Assembly (NCBI RefSeq): GCF_001045445.1
Contig: NZ_LFNF01000002.1
Coordinates: forward strand, 620,001 to 684,000
DNA length: 64,000 nt
DNA from: Chryseobacterium sp. BLS98
GTDB taxonomy: Bacteria > Bacteroidota > Bacteroidia > Flavobacteriales > Weeksellaceae
Direction of reading: 5' to 3'
The notes under the pieces are model-generated. The model was not told the DNA's origin. It saw only the letters and a list, made by a program, of their open reading frames with translations, and did not search any database. The position numbers were made by a program, and so were the translations under genes. Positions within the stretch are counted from its first letter, which is position 1. Each line of letters begins with the position of its first letter. Below, piece by piece: positions 60,969 through 64,000 of this stretch.

Positions 60969-61025
60969 ATAGCGAAAGTAAAAAGGTTGATTTGTAAACT
61001 GGCAAATTAGCCTTTTTACTTTTTC
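60955..61025. repeat. stop-abutting palindromic element, copy C, and terminator
   Basis: GGCGAAAAGACTAAATAGCGAAA (60955-60977) repeats the element after cdd (20 of 23 nt) and supplies the sdhB stop codon. Next comes an 18-bp stem, 60977-60994 with 61003-61020 (two G-U pairs), flanked by A- and T-runs; it can terminate transcription from both sides. Confidence 0.7.
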
Positions 61026-61030
61026 CCTTT

Positions 61031-61993
61031 TTAAAATACTTTAGGGATCATAATCTTCTTCGGATCATTCTCGTCATACATAATCTCAATAGTTCCATAT
61101 TTAGGGACAGAAGAGAGATTCAGGAGGCTGACGATTTTCTTGTAAACAGCAATATGTTCAGTTCCTCTGAAATCTTTAAAACTTACCTGAAACATAATCT
61201 CCGGCTGATCATTGACAAGAAGACCTGTCTGGCTTACGCTGATAATATTGGCTTCAGCATTTCTTCCTGAGAAAAGAATACGTTCTTCTTTATTATTTTT
61301 AAAAAGCCTGCTGATCAGTAACTGAAAAACCAATACATAAATAAGGGTCATCACTCCACTGAAAATAATCGGATGCATGAAGGTCAGAAATCTCCAGCCA
61401 AAATCAAAGGATTCCCGCTTATAGAAATAATAGTAGAGCCCAACGATGTAGGCCATCATCAATAAGGTAAAAACAATTCTCAAAACAATTCCGGAAGTAT
61501 TGAACCCAACTTTCTGATCACTTAAAATAAAGTAAGGTTCCTGGGATACTTTGGGATTTAACAGTACTTTTACCTTATTTCCGACATCAAACCTTTTCTC
61601 CTGTGGTCTGGAATCGTGAAACATTATTTCATGTTCAATCCATGTATTTCTGAGATTGGGAAATAAAAGAACAATCTGAATGATATTCATATTGGTTTTG
61701 GGAATATACTTCAGGAGTTGATAGTTCATGATTTTTGCTTCCCTCGGAATTCCGTTCTGCAGTATAGACTGAATAGTATTCTTCTCTTTAAAGGTCTTTA
61801 CAAAAAGGATATTGATAAAGAAGATCATCACATAGAGCCATATAAGAAAAGAAAAACCGAGATATCCATAGCTCACAGCTAATGAATTTCTCGGTTCTGT
61901 TGCAAGGTCCTCACTTATCATATAAATGAAAATCGGAAAAGGAATGCAGAAAAAAAAGAGAAAAATCCCCCAGAAAATGATCATAAATTTCAT
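61031..61993 (-). CDS. membrane protein with two DUF3592-like soluble segments
   Basis: A 320-aa membrane protein with about four hydrophobic helices: two at the N-terminus (IIFWGIFLFFFCIPFPIFIYM; a second near 45-68) and two at 165-225. Two soluble regions follow the helix pairs, each with a pattern like REAKIMNYQLL ... KRFDVGNKVKVLLNPK and EANIISVSQTGLL ... GTIEIMYDENDPKK, reminiscent of a duplicated DUF3592-type beta domain. Function unknown. It converges on sdhB. Confidence 0.7.
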   Translation of the reverse strand: MKFMIIFWGIFLFFFCIPFPIFIYMISEDLATEPRNSLAVSYGYLGFSFLIWLYVMIFFINILFVKTFKEKNTIQSILQNGIPREAKIMNYQLLKYIPKTNMNIIQIVLLFPNLRNTWIEHEIMFHDSRPQEKRFDVGNKVKVLLNPKVSQEPYFILSDQKVGFNTSGIVLRIVFTLLMMAYIVGLYYYFYKRESFDFGWRFLTFMHPIIFSGVMTLIYVLVFQLLISRLFKNNKEERILFSGRNAEANIISVSQTGLLVNDQPEIMFQVSFKDFRGTEHIAVYKKIVSLLNLSSVPKYGTIEIMYDENDPKKIMIPKVF

Positions 61994-62054
61994 AGCTGCT
62001 ATTTTGTAATCAGCAATAAAGTTATGATATTATTGTCGAACGGGAGATATCTTT

Positions 62055-63068
62055 TTACACCTCTTTATCAAAGTAAAGTCTGTAATATTTTCCCTTGTCG
62101 TCCTCTCCCATTTCCAGCTTCTGCCTGTCGCCGTGAATATAAATATGGAAATTTTTATCAAGTTTAATGATACTTTTGAAATGACGCTGGGTTTTCTTTA
62201 CAGCCGCTTCACTGATCGGGAATTCTTCGGCAATATTCACCTGCATATCCTGCTCATAATCTGTCTTAAAGTTTACGAAACTTTCAATCACGTGCTGATC
62301 TCCCAATACTTCGTTGGCAAAATCATCCAGCTTGAATTCTTCCTTTTCCTTGAAGAAATTGATGGATTTATTTAAAAAATCAGCCTGATCCGCTTTTGAA
62401 ACTTCAAATTCCTGTGGAAGCTGCTTGGTGATATAGTCCTTGTAAACCATCAGGGCTTCCTGGGTATGGAAATATTCATCATCACGCTGCTTTACTTTCA
62501 GGAAATCCTCGAACCAGTAATATATATCTCCGTTTTTGTTATTGTCAACCACAGAAAGTACATATCCTGTTTCTTTGTTATTGTTGTAGATTAAGGCTGC
62601 CTTGTCAATTTTAGACAAACCGATTCCCTGGTCTTTTTCAATGTCAAAAGTTTCTTCCTGAGGCGAAATTTTCAGGAAAGATTCTCTTTTTTCTGTTTTA
62701 AAGATTCCTATCTTATCAACTTTGTCCGGACGGTCGCTCTCTTCTTCAAACAGAACAATAAACAATTCTCCACCCTGAACCCTGGGGTTTTCAGCCGCTT
62801 CAAAAAGATGTTTTGCAATATTTTCAGATTCCCAAACGAATTTGGCCTTATCTTCAAAGATTTCGGACACGGAACTGTAAACCGGATTATTCACCAGATA
62901 AGTGTCGCTGTAAAAATTGAAGGTTTCCTCTGATTTAAAAGAACCTAAAAAATAATCTTCAAGCAGCTCTGCCATTCCTTCTTCCAGCTTAAGCTCTTCC
63001 TGAGACAGTGTTAAAGATTCTCCGTTGATTTTATTTCCTACTCTGTGTACTATAATTTTTGAAAACAT
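62055..63068 (-). CDS. nucleoid-associated protein, NdpA/YejK family
   Basis: A 337-aa protein of the 37-kDa nucleoid-associated (NdpA, YejK) family. It begins IIVHRVGNKINGESLTLSQ, contains GELFIVLFEEE and AALIYNNNKETGYVLSVVDNN, and ends in a charged region. Family members bind DNA and bacterial nucleoids; deeper function is unclear. A TATCTTTG -7 element lies 17 nt upstream. It is divergent from the AraC-like gene. Confidence 0.88.
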   Translation of the reverse strand: MFSKIIVHRVGNKINGESLTLSQEELKLEEGMAELLEDYFLGSFKSEETFNFYSDTYLVNNPVYSSVSEIFEDKAKFVWESENIAKHLFEAAENPRVQGGELFIVLFEEESDRPDKVDKIGIFKTEKRESFLKISPQEETFDIEKDQGIGLSKIDKAALIYNNNKETGYVLSVVDNNKNGDIYYWFEDFLKVKQRDDEYFHTQEALMVYKDYITKQLPQEFEVSKADQADFLNKSINFFKEKEEFKLDDFANEVLGDQHVIESFVNFKTDYEQDMQVNIAEEFPISEAAVKKTQRHFKSIIKLDKNFHIYIHGDRQKLEMGEDDKGKYYRLYFDKEV

Positions 63069-63085
63069 CTTATCATTTTGAGCTG

Positions 63086-63093
63086 CAAAGATA
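63086..63093 (-). promoter_or_regulatory. -7 element of the NdpA-like gene (TATCTTTG)
   Basis: TAnnTTTG on the minus strand, 17 nt upstream of the ATG. Confidence 0.45.
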
Positions 63094-63225
63094 ATGTTTG
63101 AAAACCCAAATAAAAAATGCGTAAAAGTATTTGCAAGGAGTCAGTATATTTGTGAAAAAATGAAATAAACCTTTTGTGCATAGATATCTGGCTTTTTATT
63201 AAATTATAGTTTAATTATTATCTGC

Positions 63226-64000
63226 TTGAAAAAAAACATTAAAAATATAAGATTCGATCAGGAGAAAGCACCTTATGGCTGCGAATTGCTGGAATTGGAA
63301 GCTTTATTTAAAAGACTGACTACATGGACCTACTTTGGTAAAACGGAACGGATTCATTTCTTCAGTGTGATGGTTGTTACGGAAGGAAAAGGCAGGCATT
63401 TTGTAGATTTTAAAGAATATAAGCTCGAAAAAGGAAGTATTCTATTCATTGCTCCCGGACAGATTCAGCAATATGAAAGTAATCCTCAATATAAGGGATA
63501 CATGCTGATATTTACAGAATATTTCTTCCATAAGCAGGTGAATGAGCTTACTTTCCTCAACCAATCCTCTATATTTGACATTACCCTTCCCAATGCCCTG
63601 GTAAAGCCCGATCCGGAAACTTTCTCCAGGATCATGCAGCTTCTGTTTTTGCTTCAGGAAGAATTCTCATCGTCGTATGAACTTTCTAAAAAAGAAAGCT
63701 TGCAGAAACTGGCCAGTTTGTTTCTTATTTATTCGGAACGCCAAAAACAGAGGGATAGCAACGTTATTTCCAATAACCACTATTTGTCCCAATATTATCA
63801 CTTCAAGCAATTGCTTGAGACGTTTTTTTCTAAGGACCGGAGTGTAGATTTTTACGCTTCCCTCATGGCCATTACTCCCAAGACATTGAACAGGATCACG
63901 AGGTCTGCTATCCAGAAATCTGCGAAAGAGGTTATTGACAGCAGGGTTATTATTGAAATAAAACGGCTTTTGTTATTTGAAAAATTAAGTATAAAAGAGA
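63226..64000 (+). CDS. AraC family regulator, 3' end beyond window
   Basis: Open frame from a TTG at 63226 to the window edge (258 codons). It reads as an AraC regulator: a cupin-like sensor (RHFVDFKEYKLEKGSILFIA, PGQIQQYE), a helical linker, and the first part of an AraC HTH (FKQLLETFFSKDRSVDFYAS, LMAITPKTLNRI). The second HTH is cut off. No ATG precedes the sensor domain, so TTG is the most likely start; the first in-frame ATG (63367) would remove part of the sensor. Confidence 0.8.
   Translation, partial: MKKNIKNIRFDQEKAPYGCELLELEALFKRLTTWTYFGKTERIHFFSVMVVTEGKGRHFVDFKEYKLEKGSILFIAPGQIQQYESNPQYKGYMLIFTEYFFHKQVNELTFLNQSSIFDITLPNALVKPDPETFSRIMQLLFLLQEEFSSSYELSKKESLQKLASLFLIYSERQKQRDSNVISNNHYLSQYYHFKQLLETFFSKDRSVDFYASLMAITPKTLNRITRSAIQKSAKEVIDSRVIIEIKRLLLFEKLSIKE

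Overview
This 64 kb window looks like a chromosome segment from a member of the Flavobacteriia, most likely Chryseobacterium or a close Weeksellaceae relative. The evidence is AT-rich intergenic DNA, gliding genes gldB and gldC, two secreted proteins with type IX secretion (T9SS) C-terminal sorting domains, TAnnTTTG -7 promoter elements, a Bacteroidota-type T6SS spike set (TssD/Hcp, VgrG, DUF4280), and an alkaline phosphatase whose ten active-site positions align with Elizabethkingia PafA at a constant offset of 2. The DNA is almost entirely coding. I see no rRNA, tRNA, CRISPR array, transposase or prophage.

Layout. 0.3-6.9 kb: housekeeping and envelope genes (hemL, a glucosaminidase, a PLP deaminase-like protein, small DUF proteins) and a secreted endonuclease I. 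7.0-19.8 kb: a 12-gene minus-strand T6SS cargo island running hcp, vgrG, a 56-aa VgrG-tail-like ORF, a DUF2931 lipoprotein, a DUF2235 (Tle1-like) lipase, a LysM protein, an exported unknown, a DUF4280 PAAR-like tip, an 887-aa OmpA-domain protein without a signal peptide, and three unknowns that could be immunity proteins. No sheath, baseplate or membrane-complex genes are present, so this island must use an apparatus encoded elsewhere. 19.9-25.3 kb: an old-yellow-enzyme reductase, cytidine deaminase, and a cobalamin riboswitch controlling a BtuB-like TonB receptor and a BtuG-like beta-propeller lipoprotein.

25.3-35.8 kb: cca, an NTF2-like protein, the threonylcarbamoyl-AMP synthase, DinB, acetyltransferases, cystathionine gamma-synthase, gldC, gldB, nadE, then a barnase-like RNase and a barstar-like inhibitor with a hyperacidic tail. 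35.9-41.8 kb: a T9SS cargo protein, two overlapping TPR signalling paralogs (one with and one without an AraC HTH) and pafA. 42-49.4 kb: accessory genes including a TetR/SDR module with two copies of one operator, an NmrA-like protein, an AraC regulator, secreted unknowns and an alpha/beta hydrolase. 49.5-53.3 kb: mdh and a bacteriophytochrome-heme oxygenase pair. 53.7-61 kb: a choloylglycine-hydrolase-family amidase, then an apparent operon of porin, DASS anion symporter and succinate dehydrogenase/fumarate reductase sdhCAB. 61-64 kb: a membrane protein, an NdpA-like nucleoid protein and an AraC regulator cut by the window edge.

Several intergenic gaps hold AT-rich, partly palindromic, stop-codon-rich elements that begin at or overlap the stop codon of the preceding gene. 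Many convergent gene pairs share strong bidirectional hairpin terminators.
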